Shown here: piece after piece, positions 53,853-62,880 of the stretch
How positions within the stretch are numbered: position 1 is the stretch's first letter
How the letters are laid out: each line of letters begins with the position of its first letter
Assembly: GCA_958448165.1 (NCBI GenBank)
Contig: CAUDCW010000007.1
Coordinates: 68,665 to 132,664 of the forward strand
DNA: 64,000 bases
Reading direction: 5' to 3'
From: an uncultured Oscillospiraceae bacterium
Lineage (GTDB): Bacteria > Bacillota > Clostridia > Oscillospirales > Acutalibacteraceae
Translations under genes and position numbers: made by a program
Notes under the pieces: model-generated
Seen by the model: only the letters and a program-made list of their open reading frames with translations
Told to the model about the DNA's origin: nothing
Databases searched by the model: none

Positions 53853-54602
53853 TTATTCGTAATCAACAACGTCAATCCACTTTGCGAGGAACTCTTTTTC
53901 CTCTTCAACACCCTTGACCATCTGTGAAGCGGCAACAATCGGAAGCCACTGCTGCACATACTGCTTTGCGGTGTCGCTCTTTTCGCAGAAAAGGTTAAGA
54001 TACTTATCTGCAAGCTCCGGCTGGTGGAGTGAGAAGAGCAGATATGTTCTTGCGGCATCAGCCGAGGCGTTGCCCTGTGTTGCGTGCGACCAGTCGAGAA
54101 TATACATTGTGCCGTCGTCCTGAACGATAATGTTTGACGGGTTAAAGTCGCCGTGACAAACCTTGGTGTGCTTTGGCATGCTGTCAAGTCTTGTGTGCAG
54201 CTCATAGCGGATTGTTGCGCTGATATCCTGCAGGCTCGAAATCTTTCTGTTCATCTTGTCCTTGAGCTTGTTGAGCATCGGTGCTCTCTTGCTTTGAACC
54301 TCAAGCTGCAAATCAACGAACTTGTCAAGATACTCGTCAATTTTGTCGGGGTTTTCGTCCATAAGCTGCTGAAGCGTTTTGCCCTCGATATAATCAAGTG
54401 TGATAGCCCATTTGCCGTCAACAACGGAAACTGCGTTGATTTTCGGGATATTAAGACCTGTTTCTTCAACTCTTGCCTGGTTCAGAGCCTCGTTAAGAAC
54501 ATCGGCCTTCGGGTATGTATGGTCAAATACCTTAACCGTGTAGTTACCGTCCTTGTATATACACTTGTCTTTTCTTTCAGCTAAAATCTTGTCAATTGCC
54601 AT
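53853..54602 (-). CDS. Aminoglycoside/choline phosphotransferase-family protein
   Basis: A 249-residue kinase-like protein of the APH family. Key motifs are the catalytic CHGDFNPSNIIV and the metal-binding YILDWSHATQGN, with a shortened N-lobe (YIEGKTLQQLM marks the hinge). Substrates of such stand-alone members (sugars, choline, aminoglycosides) cannot be told from sequence; calling it a resistance gene would be unjustified. The start ATG follows AAGGAG on the minus strand. It faces away from the next operon and converges on rpoC. TTGACA and TATAAT strings exist upstream (near 54690) but with only 11 bases between them, so no promoter is claimed. Confidence 0.8.
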   Translation of the reverse strand: MAIDKILAERKDKCIYKDGNYTVKVFDHTYPKADVLNEALNQARVEETGLNIPKINAVSVVDGKWAITLDYIEGKTLQQLMDENPDKIDEYLDKFVDLQLEVQSKRAPMLNKLKDKMNRKISSLQDISATIRYELHTRLDSMPKHTKVCHGDFNPSNIIVQDDGTMYILDWSHATQGNASADAARTYLLFSLHQPELADKYLNLFCEKSDTAKQYVQQWLPIVAASQMVKGVEEEKEFLAKWIDVVDYE

Positions 54603-55023
54603 AATAAATTAACTCCTTTCGGTAATAGGATACAAAAAATCAGATTAAAAATACGCTTTTTGGTATGCATAATTTAAACCTGTGTCTATTATACTACATT
54701 TATTTGTCAATGTGTAGTGAAAAAATCACAAAAAAATTATTGAAGTTTTTGTATAAGAAGTCAAATTATACAAGAAATTCGTCTTTTTCTTACAAGAATT
54801 TTTCACAAGTGCTTGTGATAACATTACTTTGAAAGCTTTGTGTCCGGAATTCCCTTTTGAAGCTTTACAAATGAGGACTGCCTGAACATATGCTTTGTAT
54901 AAGTATGAAAATTCAGTTCGCGATTGCGGTGAATACGCAACCAGGATTAACATAAATGTCAGCGTGAATTGCTGGTAAAGGCGAAATAAAGGTGATACAA
55001 TAATCTGCAGGAGGCACACAAAT
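54603..55023. other. Intergenic region between divergent genes
   Basis: A 421-base AT-rich interval with no convincing gene. It must hold the promoters of both the phosphotransferase-like gene and the XRE-AbrB operon. A 7-bp palindrome with a two-base centre (54803-54818, TCACAAG/CTTGTGA) could be an operator. A TACAAT-like box is near 55000 without a good -35. Confidence 0.5.
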
Positions 55024-55458
55024 ATGATTGATATGAATTTGAAGAACCTGAGGAAAAAACATAACCTGAGTCAGGAGAAGCTTGCGGAAAAGCTCGGTGT
55101 TTCTCGGCAGGCGGTGGCAAAGTGGGAAAACGGTGACGCTCTGCCGGATATTATCAACTGTCAGAAGCTGTCGGAGCTTTATAAGGTTTCAATTGATGAG
55201 CTTGTCAACTGCGAAATAAACGTTGACGAAGTAAACGGCACTGAAAAGGACGGCAGGCACATTTTCGGCGCCGTTACGGTTGGTGAAAGAGGACAGATAG
55301 TGATACCGATTAAAGCGAGAGAGGTTTTTGACATTCATCCGGGAGATAAAATTTTAATTCTCGGTGATGAGGCACAGGGAATCGCTTTGGTAAAATTGAA
55401 GTGGATATCGGACTTTACGAATAAGATATTTCCGAAGAAGGGGGATACAGAGGAATGA
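55024..55458 (+). CDS. XRE helix-turn-helix regulator fused to an AbrB/SpoVT-like domain
   Basis: A 144-residue transcription factor with two DNA-binding modules. Residues 5-60 are an XRE/Cro HTH (LRKKHNLSQEKLAEKLGV and SRQAVAKWENGDALPD). Residues about 80-130 form an AbrB-type swapped-hairpin domain (VTVGERGQIVIPIKAREVFDIHPGDKILIL in two pieces). The ATG follows AGGAGG by 9-10 bases. Its stop overlaps the start of the ABC ATPase gene by four bases (ATGA), so regulator and transporter are coupled. It probably controls its own operon in response to a signal unknown. Confidence 0.88.
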   Translation: MIDMNLKNLRKKHNLSQEKLAEKLGVSRQAVAKWENGDALPDIINCQKLSELYKVSIDELVNCEINVDEVNGTEKDGRHIFGAVTVGERGQIVIPIKAREVFDIHPGDKILILGDEAQGIALVKLKWISDFTNKIFPKKGDTEE

Positions 55459-56198
55459 ACGCAATAAAAATTGACGGAATCACAAAACGATTCGGAAACA
55501 AAACGGCGGTTAATCACCTGAGCCTTGAAATCAGGGAGGGAGAGCTGTTTTCTCTGCTGGGCGTCAACGGCGCAGGCAAAACAACGCTGATAAAAATGCT
55601 CACCTGCCTTTTGAAGCCGAATGACGGCGAGGCTTATATTCTTGGCAAAAGCGTGCTGACACAGAGCAGCGAGGTGAAAGAGCTTATCAATTTGTCAACG
55701 CAGGAAACGGCTGTTGCGCCGAACCTGACGGTGCGTGAAAACCTGATGATGATTGCCGGAATTTACGGTATGGACAGAGAAACGGCTAAATCAAGGACAG
55801 CCGAAATGATAGAAAAGCTGTCGTTTGGTGAATACGAAAACCAGCGTGCAAAAACGCTTTCGGGCGGTTGGCAGAGAAAGCTGAGCATTGCAATGGCGCT
55901 TATCACACAGCCGAAGGTGCTGTTCCTCGACGAGCCGACGCTCGGACTTGACGTGCTTGCAAGACGGGAACTCTGGGAGCTTGTGCGTTCGTTAAAGGGC
56001 AAAATGACGATAATCCTCACCACGCACTATATGGAGGAAGCCGAGAGCCTGTCCGACAGAATCGGTGTTATGATTAACTCAAATCTGGTTACGGTAGGCA
56101 CTCCCGAAGAGATTATGAAGAACACCGACACGCAAAGTATTGAGGATGCGTTTGTGAAGATTGCAGGAGGTTCAAGCTCCGCAGTGAATAGAGAATAA
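55455..56198 (+). CDS. ABC exporter ATP-binding protein (DrrA/NatA type)
   Basis: A 247-residue ATPase with Walker A GVNGAGKTT (about residues 36-44), signature LSGGWQRKLSIAMAL, Walker B VLFLDEPTLGLD and the switch His in TTHYMEEAE. The type fits multidrug, lantibiotic or sodium exporters of the ABC-2 class. It overlaps the regulator gene by four bases and is followed 83 bases later by the permease. Substrate unknown. Confidence 0.92.
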   Translation: MNAIKIDGITKRFGNKTAVNHLSLEIREGELFSLLGVNGAGKTTLIKMLTCLLKPNDGEAYILGKSVLTQSSEVKELINLSTQETAVAPNLTVRENLMMIAGIYGMDRETAKSRTAEMIEKLSFGEYENQRAKTLSGGWQRKLSIAMALITQPKVLFLDEPTLGLDVLARRELWELVRSLKGKMTIILTTHYMEEAESLSDRIGVMINSNLVTVGTPEEIMKNTDTQSIEDAFVKIAGGSSSAVNRE

Positions 56199-56281
56199 CA
56201 TTCAGCAGTACGAACGCCGCCTTTTCATTGAGGAGAAAGGTTTTATATGAAAAATAAATATGCGAGGAGATAGAATTATTT

Positions 56282-57043
56282 ATGAGAATTAAAGCATTTG
56301 CGTCAAGAAACATAAAAGAACTTATAAGAGATCCGCTAAGCTACATATTCTGTCTTGGATTTCCGCTTGTAATGCTCGTGATTATGAGCTTTATCGGACA
56401 GAGCATACCAAAAGAGGCAGGCAATGAGGTCTTTACGGTGCAGAATCAGAGTGCAGGAACGGCTGTGTTCGGTCTTGCGTTTGTGATGCTGTTCTCGGCT
56501 TTGCTGATTTCAAAGGACAGGACAAGCGCACTTCTCAGCAGATTGTTCGCATCGCCGATGAAGTCGGTAGATTTTATCATAGGCTACACTCTGCCGCTTG
56601 TCATAATCGCCGTGGCTCAGCTTGCGGTTAATTTTGTATCGTCGCTTGTGATAGGCGCTGTTATGGGAGAGAGCTTTGATGTTCTGAAGATGCTGCTTAG
56701 TATGCTTGTGCATATACCGACAATATTTATGTTTATCGGCTTTGGAACAATTTTCGGCTCACTGTTTAATGAGAAATCATCACCCGGTATTTCCTCGATA
56801 ATTGTTTCGCTTGCGCCGATTCTCGGCGGAGTCTGGATGCCGGTTGACGTAATGGGAGGAGTTATACTGGACATAGCAAAAGTGTTCCCGTTCTATCACG
56901 CTGTCAAGGCTTCAAGAACGCTGCTTTCAGGCTCAGGTGATGGTGTGGCACTGAGTGTGCTGTATCTTTCCGCATGGGCGGCAGTTGTGTTTGCGGCTTC
57001 GATTTTCGTGTTCAAGGCGAAGATGCGTTCGGAGAAGAAATGA
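56282..57043 (+). CDS. ABC-2 type transporter permease
   Basis: A 253-residue membrane protein with six hydrophobic segments and the ABC-2 layout: an amphipathic N-terminal helix with RNIKELIRDPLSY, then GLAFVMLFSALLISKDRTSALLSRLFASPM and a late hydrophobic segment with GGVWMPVDVMGG. ATG at 56282; a GAGGAG lies ten bases upstream. With the preceding ATPase it forms a two-part exporter under the XRE-AbrB regulator. Substrate unknown. Confidence 0.88.
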   Translation: MRIKAFASRNIKELIRDPLSYIFCLGFPLVMLVIMSFIGQSIPKEAGNEVFTVQNQSAGTAVFGLAFVMLFSALLISKDRTSALLSRLFASPMKSVDFIIGYTLPLVIIAVAQLAVNFVSSLVIGAVMGESFDVLKMLLSMLVHIPTIFMFIGFGTIFGSLFNEKSSPGISSIIVSLAPILGGVWMPVDVMGGVILDIAKVFPFYHAVKASRTLLSGSGDGVALSVLYLSAWAAVVFAASIFVFKAKMRSEKK

Positions 57044-57051
57044 GGTAAATT

Positions 57052-57170
57052 AGTGTTTAGCGGTGCAAGCACCGCAGCCTGGAGTGTTGAGAGTGAAGTT
57101 GTGGTCGCTGCCGCTTGCGGCGATACCATATCTTCACTCTTAAAACTTTCTCAAACTCCGCACTGCGGCA
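57052..57170. repeat. Decorated-hairpin intergenic element, second occurrence
   Basis: Contains GTGTTTAGCGGTGCAAGCAC (a perfect CGGTGC-GCACCG hairpin), then left arm GGAGTGTTGAGAGTGAAG (57081-57098) and a roughly complementary right arm (57132-57158), enclosing GCCGCTTGCGGCGATA. The same modules occur at 7234-7495. No gene inside. Confidence 0.75.
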
Positions 57171-57226
57171 TCGCCGCACAATACCGCTGAATTGCCGTAA
57201 AAACGCAGTGAAATCAAAAAAATTTG

Positions 57227-57256
57227 TTGACAGAACGGGGACTTGCGTGTTAGAAT
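57227..57256 (+). promoter_or_regulatory. Promoter of the rpsL-rpsG-fusA-tuf cluster
   Basis: An exact TTGACA (57227-57232), an 18-base spacer and TAGAAT (57251-57256), with a leader of about 160 bases before rpsL. Confidence 0.75.
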
Positions 57257-57420
57257 AAATAATTGTCGAGCAGTGGTCATTTTACGGCTTGAATTCTGTA
57301 AAATGTGTTTAAAAACCGCATAAGCTTGAGAAAAATTGTGTCTATTACCGATAAGTGTAATATTGGCGCAGTTGCGGCGCATAATAAAATGCGCACAGAA
57401 AATCTGAAAGGAGGAAGATT

Positions 57421-57840
57421 ATGCCAACCTTTAACCAATTGGTTCGCAAGGGTCGTGAGGTTTCTGAAAAGAAGGCAAAGGCACCGGCACTTTTGAAGGG
57501 ATGGAACGCCAAGAAGCGCAAGGCTATTGACCAGAGCTCCCCGCAAAAAAGAGGTGTTTGTACTGCTGTTAAGACAGCTACCCCGAAAAAGCCTAACTCA
57601 GCTCTCAGAAAGATTGCCAGAGTAAGACTTTCCAACGGTATCGAAGTCAGTTCCTATATCCCGGGCGTAGGCCACAATCTGCAGGAGCACTCAGTTGTTC
57701 TTATCAGAGGCGGTAGAGTTAAGGACCTCCCTGGTGTGCGTTACCACATCATCAGAGGAACACTTGACGCACAGGGTGTTGCAAAGCGTATGCAGGCTCG
57801 TTCCAAGTACGGTGCAAAACGTCCTAAGGCAGGTAAATAA
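57421..57840 (+). CDS. rpsL: 30S ribosomal protein S12
   Basis: S12 sits at the decoding centre. The 139-residue protein shows PTFNQLVRKGR, the PKKPNSALRKIARVRLSNG segment (wild-type Lys at the streptomycin site) and VLIRGGRVKDLPGVRYH. It ends with RSKYGAKRPKAGK. The ATG follows AAAGGAGG. First gene of the classic str operon, here headed by its own promoter. Confidence 0.98.
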   Translation: MPTFNQLVRKGREVSEKKAKAPALLKGWNAKKRKAIDQSSPQKRGVCTAVKTATPKKPNSALRKIARVRLSNGIEVSSYIPGVGHNLQEHSVVLIRGGRVKDLPGVRYHIIRGTLDAQGVAKRMQARSKYGAKRPKAGK

Positions 57841-58002
57841 TAAGGAATTGGCAGCTACCCAAGGATAAGGTTTTAAAATTAAATTAAACCAGTACAATAC
57901 AAATGTGCTTTTATATATAGGAAGCCTTTTGTATTGGCCAACGGGAGTTTGTCGCTTTCGAGTACCTATGATATCTCTTATTTTGTGAAGGAGGGAAGTA
58001 AA

Positions 58003-58473
58003 GTGCCAAGAAGAGGCTCAATAGCAAAACGCGATGTATTGCCGGATCCGCTTTACAATTCAAAGCTCGTTACCCGTCTTATCAACAGCATTATGTATGA
58101 CGGCAAAAAGGGCGTAGCACAGAAGATTGTTTACGGTGCGTTCGACATCATCAGCGAAAAGACAGGAAAAGAGGCCCTTGAGGTCTTTGAGCAGGCTATG
58201 GAAAACGTAATGCCTGTATTGGAAGTTAAGGCTCGCCGTGTCGGCGGTGCAACCTACCAGGTTCCTATGGAGGTTCGCCCTGAGAGAAGACAGACACTCG
58301 GTCTGCGCTGGATCTCGACATATGCAAGAGCCAGAAGTGAAAAAACAATGAAAGAAAGACTTGCAGGCGAAATCCTCGACGCAATCAACGGTGCAGGCGG
58401 CGCAGCTAAGAAGCGTGACGACACACACAAGATGGCAGAGGCTAACAAGGCGTTTGCACACTACAGATGGTAA
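58003..58473 (+). CDS. rpsG: 30S ribosomal protein S7
   Basis: S7 nucleates the 30S head and contacts the E-site tRNA. The 156-residue length is exact for the family, with PRRGSIAKRDVLPDP at the start, LINSIMYDGKKGVAQKIVY, and RVGGATYQVPMEVRPERR. The start is GTG at 58003 after GAAGGAGGG; an open frame extends upstream to 57934 but has no homology. The 162-base gap from rpsL contains a possible leader structure. Confidence 0.97.
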   Translation: MPRRGSIAKRDVLPDPLYNSKLVTRLINSIMYDGKKGVAQKIVYGAFDIISEKTGKEALEVFEQAMENVMPVLEVKARRVGGATYQVPMEVRPERRQTLGLRWISTYARARSEKTMKERLAGEILDAINGAGGAAKKRDDTHKMAEANKAFAHYRW

Positions 58474-58491
58474 TAAATCAAGGAGGATTTT

Positions 58492-60588
58492 ATGGGCAGA
58501 AGGGTGTCTCTTGAACAAACAAGAAATATCGGTATCATGGCTCACATTGATGCCGGTAAGACAACTACTACAGAGCGTATCCTTTTCTACACCGGTATCA
58601 ACCATAAAATAGGCGAAACCCACGACGGCGCTTCAACTATGGACTGGATGGTACAGGAGCAGGAAAGAGGTATCACCATTACATCTGCTGCTACAACCTG
58701 CTTCTGGAAAGACAGCAAGGGCAAGGATGTAAGAATCAACATCATCGACACACCGGGACACGTTGACTTCACAGTTGAAGTTGAACGCTCACTTAGAGTT
58801 CTCGACGGTTCGGTAACTGTTCTTTGTGCAAAGGGCGGCGTTGAACCTCAGTCTGAAACAGTTTGGCGTCAGGCCGATAACTATGGTGTTCCAAGAATGG
58901 TTTATGTAAACAAGATGGACATCATGGGCGCAGATTTTTACCGAGTTGTCCAGATGATGAAGGACAGACTTAAATGTAACGCAGTTCCGATTCAGCTGCC
59001 TATCGGCTCTGAGGATGAATTCAAGGGAATTATCGACCTTATCAAGATGAAGGCAGAGGTTTATTACGATGATCTCGGCAAAGATATGAGAGAGGAAGAA
59101 ATTCCTGACGATCTCAAGGAGATTGCACAGAAATATCACGATGAGCTTATCGAGCATGTTGCAGAGCAGGACGAGGAGCTCATGGAGAAATATTTCAACG
59201 GCGAGGAGCTTACTGAGGAAGAGATTAAGGCTACAATCAGAAAGAGCACAATCGCCAACACAATGGTACCGGTAACCTGCGGTACTTCTTACAGAAACAA
59301 GGGCGTTCAGAAGCTTCTTGACGCTATTGTTGACTATATGCCGGCTCCGACAGACGTTCCGGCTATCAAGGGTATCAACCCTGATACCGACGAAGAAACA
59401 GTTCGTCATTCTTCAGATGAAGAGCCGTTCTCGGCTCTCGCATTCAAAATTGCAACAGACCCGTTTGTTGGTAAGCTCTGCTTCTTCAGAGTTTATTCGG
59501 GTACGATTACAGCCGGTTCAACGGTTTACAACTCAACAAAGGATACAAATGAAAGAGTTGGCCGTATTCTCCAGATGCACGCTAATGACAGAAAAGATAT
59601 CGACACCTGCTATGCTGGTGATATCGCAGCTGCCGTTGGTCTGAAGAATACAACAACAGGTGACACTCTCTGTGACGAGAAGCACCCTGTTATTCTTGAG
59701 TCAATGGAGTTCCCGGAGCCTGTTATCAGAGTTGCAATCGAGCCTAAGACAAAGGCAGGTCAGGAAAAGATGGGCATTGCTCTTGCAAAGCTCGCTGAAG
59801 AGGACCCGACCTTCAAGGCATATACAGACGAGGAAACAGGTCAGACAATCATCGCAGGTATGGGTGAGCTTCACCTTGAGATTATTGTTGACAGACTTCT
59901 TCGTGAATTCAAGGTTGAGGCTAACATCGGTAAGCCTCAGGTTGCATACAAGGAAACAATCCGCAAAAATGCAGATGTTGACAAGAAGTATGCAAGACAG
60001 TCAGGCGGTAAGGGTCAGTACGGTCATGTTAAGATCAGAATTGAGCCTAACCCGACCAAGGGCTATGAGTTTGTAAACTCAATCGTCGGCGGTTCTATTC
60101 CTAAGGAATATATCCCAGCTGTTGACCAGGGTATCCAGGGCGCAATGCTCAGCGGTGTTCTTGCAGGATACAATGTTGTTGACGTTAAGGTTGAGCTTTA
60201 CGACGGATCATACCACGAGGTTGACTCATCTGAAATGGCATTTAAGATTGCCGGTTCAATGGCATTCAAGGAAGCTATGCAGAAGGCAGACCCGGTTCTT
60301 CTTGAGCCTATCATGAAGGTTACCGTTATCGTACCGGAGGAGTACATGGGCGACGTTATCGGCGACCTCAACTCTCGCCGCGGTATGATTCAGGGCATGG
60401 AGGCAGAAAACGGCGCTCAGAGAATCAACGCTTTTGTTCCGCTTTCCGAGATGTTCGGTTATGCAACAGATATGCGTTCAAAGACTCAGGGCCGCGGTCA
60501 GTATGTAATGGAGCCGAGCCACTATGCTGAAGTTCCGAAGTCGGTTGGAGAGGCTATTATCACAGCCCGCAAGAAAACTGAGGAATAA
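58492..60588 (+). CDS. fusA: Elongation factor G
   Basis: GTPase that drives translocation on the ribosome. The 698-residue protein has the G1 motif AHIDAGKTTTTERILFYTG, DTPGHVDFTVEVERSLRVLDG and NKMD in domain I, then domains II-V including TVIVPEEYMGDVIGDLNSRRG and the C-terminal LSEMFGYATDMRSKTQGRG. The ATG follows AAGGAGG. 18 bases separate it from rpsG, so they share a transcript. Confidence 0.98.
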   Translation: MGRRVSLEQTRNIGIMAHIDAGKTTTTERILFYTGINHKIGETHDGASTMDWMVQEQERGITITSAATTCFWKDSKGKDVRINIIDTPGHVDFTVEVERSLRVLDGSVTVLCAKGGVEPQSETVWRQADNYGVPRMVYVNKMDIMGADFYRVVQMMKDRLKCNAVPIQLPIGSEDEFKGIIDLIKMKAEVYYDDLGKDMREEEIPDDLKEIAQKYHDELIEHVAEQDEELMEKYFNGEELTEEEIKATIRKSTIANTMVPVTCGTSYRNKGVQKLLDAIVDYMPAPTDVPAIKGINPDTDEETVRHSSDEEPFSALAFKIATDPFVGKLCFFRVYSGTITAGSTVYNSTKDTNERVGRILQMHANDRKDIDTCYAGDIAAAVGLKNTTTGDTLCDEKHPVILESMEFPEPVIRVAIEPKTKAGQEKMGIALAKLAEEDPTFKAYTDEETGQTIIAGMGELHLEIIVDRLLREFKVEANIGKPQVAYKETIRKNADVDKKYARQSGGKGQYGHVKIRIEPNPTKGYEFVNSIVGGSIPKEYIPAVDQGIQGAMLSGVLAGYNVVDVKVELYDGSYHEVDSSEMAFKIAGSMAFKEAMQKADPVLLEPIMKVTVIVPEEYMGDVIGDLNSRRGMIQGMEAENGAQRINAFVPLSEMFGYATDMRSKTQGRGQYVMEPSHYAEVPKSVGEAIITARKKTEE

Positions 60589-60681
60589 TTTTTAAAATAC
60601 GCTTGCAATTTTCATTCAAAATTGCTAAAATAGGTATAAGACCATATTCTTATAATTTTTTTATCAAGGGAGGATATTCCA

Positions 60682-61884
60682 ATGGCAAAAGAAAAATTTG
60701 AAAGAAATAAGCCGCATATTAACATTGGTACAATCGGACACGTTGACCATGGTAAGACAACTCTTACAGCTGCTATCACAAAGGTATTGAACCTTGAGGG
60801 TAAGGCAAGCTTTGAGGATTATGCAAACATCGATAAGGCTCCTGAAGAGAGAGAGCGTGGTATCACAATCAACACAGCTCACGTTGAGTACGAAACCGAC
60901 AAGCGTCACTATGCACACGTTGACTGCCCGGGTCATGCTGACTATGTTAAGAACATGATCACTGGTGCTGCTCAGATGGACGGCGCTATCCTTGTTGTTT
61001 CAGCTGCTGACGGCCCGATGCCGCAGACAAGAGAGCACATCCTTCTTTCAAGACAGGTTGGTGTTCCTTATATCGTAGTATTCATGAACAAGACAGACCA
61101 AGTTGACGACGAAGAGCTTCTCGACCTCGTTGAGATGGAAATTCGTGAGCTTCTTGATGAGTATGAGTTCCCGGGCGACGACACACCGATCATCCGTGGT
61201 TCTGCTTATGTTGCTCTTTCAAGCGACTCAAAGGATCCTGCTGCTCCTGAGTACAAGTGCATTCACGAGCTTATGGACGCTGTTGACGATTATATCCCGA
61301 CTCCGGAGCGTAAGGCTGACCAGCCGTTCCTTATGCCTGTTGAGGACGTATTCACAATCACAGGTCGTGGTACAGTTGCTACAGGTAGAGTTGAGAGAGG
61401 CGTTATCAAGGTTAACGAGGAAGTTGAAATCGTTGGTCTTACAGACGAGAAGAGAAAAGTTGTTGTTACAGGTCTTGAGATGTTCAGAAAGACTCTTGAC
61501 TATGCAGAGGCAGGCGACAACGTAGGCGCACTTCTCCGTGGTGTACAGAGAACAGAGATCGAAAGAGGCCAGGTTCTTGCAAAGCCGGGTTCAATTCACC
61601 CGCACACAAAGTTCCACGGTCAGGTTTACGTTCTTACAAAGGATGAAGGCGGCCGTCATACTCCGTTCTTCAACAACTACCGCCCGCAGTTCTATTTCAG
61701 AACAACTGACGTTACAGGTGTAATCTCTCTTCCGGAAGGCACAGAGATGTGTATGCCTGGTGATAACGTAGAGATGGACGTTGAGCTTATCACTCCGATC
61801 GCTATTGAAGAGGGTCTTCGTTTTGCTATCCGTGAGGGCGGCAGAACAGTTGGTTCAGGCGTTGTTACTGCAATCAACGAGTAA
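60682..61884 (+). CDS. tuf: Elongation factor Tu
   Basis: Delivers aminoacyl-tRNA to the ribosome. The 400-residue protein has GHVDHGKTTLTAAIT, DCPGHADYVKNMITGAAQMDGA, and the G4 motif as NKTD rather than the common NKCD. Domains II and III follow, including TGRGTVATGRVERG and the C-terminal RFAIREGGRTVGSGVVT. The ATG follows AGGGAGG. A 93-base gap from fusA has no clear promoter of its own. Codon use is more biased than in neighbouring genes, as expected for the most abundant protein. Confidence 0.98.
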   Translation: MAKEKFERNKPHINIGTIGHVDHGKTTLTAAITKVLNLEGKASFEDYANIDKAPEERERGITINTAHVEYETDKRHYAHVDCPGHADYVKNMITGAAQMDGAILVVSAADGPMPQTREHILLSRQVGVPYIVVFMNKTDQVDDEELLDLVEMEIRELLDEYEFPGDDTPIIRGSAYVALSSDSKDPAAPEYKCIHELMDAVDDYIPTPERKADQPFLMPVEDVFTITGRGTVATGRVERGVIKVNEEVEIVGLTDEKRKVVVTGLEMFRKTLDYAEAGDNVGALLRGVQRTEIERGQVLAKPGSIHPHTKFHGQVYVLTKDEGGRHTPFFNNYRPQFYFRTTDVTGVISLPEGTEMCMPGDNVEMDVELITPIAIEEGLRFAIREGGRTVGSGVVTAINE

Positions 61885-61922
61885 TTTAATACTATAACTG
61901 TAGTCAATTAAATTAACTATAT

Positions 61923-61957
61923 GGGGCTTAAGTCTTTTGATTTAAGCCCCTTTTGTT
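61923..61957 (+). terminator. Terminator of the str operon
   Basis: A 9-bp perfect stem (61923-61931 with 61942-61950) followed by TTTTG. Confidence 0.85.
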
Positions 61958-61991
61958 GTTGATTGGTTCTGGTTGAGTTGATGCCGTTAAT

Positions 61992-62020
61992 TTGACATAT
62001 CACTCTCTACCATTTATAAT
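61992..62020 (+). promoter_or_regulatory. Promoter of the CmpB-type membrane protein and dusB
   Basis: An exact TTGACA (61992-61997), a 17-base spacer and an exact TATAAT (62015-62020). Confidence 0.85.
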
Positions 62021-62058
62021 TTTATATAACACTGAATGAAGGGAAGGTTGCCTGATTG

Positions 62059-62856
62059 ATGATCTCAGAAGCTAAAACTAAAGTGCCGGAGCAGCCGGCG
62101 GCTGACAAGCAAGATAATCTGCCGGAAAACAACGGCAATAATAAGAAAATAAAGCTTAACAAACGCAAGAAAAGCTTTGCAAGCGGAATTAATTTCTATA
62201 AGCTCGTCTGGATTTTCCTTGTCGGAAGTTTTTTAGGCGTAGTCTGCGAGGTTATTTTCTGCCTTATTGTTGACCACAGATACGAGTCGCGTCAGGGTGT
62301 AATTTACGGACCGTTTAATCCCGTTTACGGTGTCGGTGTCGTTCTGGTCACCGTATGCCTTTATTGGCTGAGAAATAAACGTGATTTCTGGACGTTCCTG
62401 TGCGGTTCGTTTATCGGAGCAGCAAGCGAATATCTGTGCAGCTGGTATCAGGAAACCTTTATCGGCACTGTTTCGTGGGACTACAGCAATATGTGGGGTA
62501 ATCTAAACGGCAGGACGTGTCTGCTATATGCCGGGATATGGGGCTTCCTTGCGATGCTGTGGATGAAATTCATCTACCCGTGGGTGTCCAAGCTGGTCGA
62601 AGCGATTCCGAATAAGGTCGGGTATCCGCTTACATGGATTCTCTTGATTGCAATGCTTGTTAATATATGGATTTCATCCATTGCTGTTAACAGAATGACA
62701 GCCCGACATCAGGGTGTAGAGCCGCAGAATGCGTTTGAGGAATTTCTGGACAATACTTATCCCGACGACTTTTTGATTTCGGTTTATAATCATATGCAGT
62801 ATGCATCGGATGGTGTTGAAACTGACGCATATACTGCTTCAAGGGAAAGCAAATAG
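62059..62856 (+). CDS. Putative ABC-transporter type IV (CmpB family) membrane protein
   Basis: A 265-residue protein of the family annotated as putative ABC-transporter type IV (CmpB-like); no transport has been shown for it. After a charged N-terminus (1-45) there are five or six hydrophobic segments. The family signature GVVCEVIFCLI, YGPFNPVYGVGVVLVTV and a GAASEYLCSWYQE...WDYSNMWGNLNGR stretch are present. The C-terminal tail (about 220-265) is soluble. Start taken as ATG at 62059; an adjacent TTG at 62056 is in frame. GGGAAGG is upstream. dusB follows 24 bases later. Confidence 0.78.
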   Translation: MISEAKTKVPEQPAADKQDNLPENNGNNKKIKLNKRKKSFASGINFYKLVWIFLVGSFLGVVCEVIFCLIVDHRYESRQGVIYGPFNPVYGVGVVLVTVCLYWLRNKRDFWTFLCGSFIGAASEYLCSWYQETFIGTVSWDYSNMWGNLNGRTCLLYAGIWGFLAMLWMKFIYPWVSKLVEAIPNKVGYPLTWILLIAMLVNIWISSIAVNRMTARHQGVEPQNAFEEFLDNTYPDDFLISVYNHMQYASDGVETDAYTASRESK

Positions 62857-62880
62857 TCTTTCAGAGAATGGGGAGAAACG

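Noticed and set aside
53853..54602. Aminoglycoside resistance gene
   Set aside because: Only the general kinase motifs are present; the family includes many housekeeping small-molecule kinases, so resistance is not claimed.
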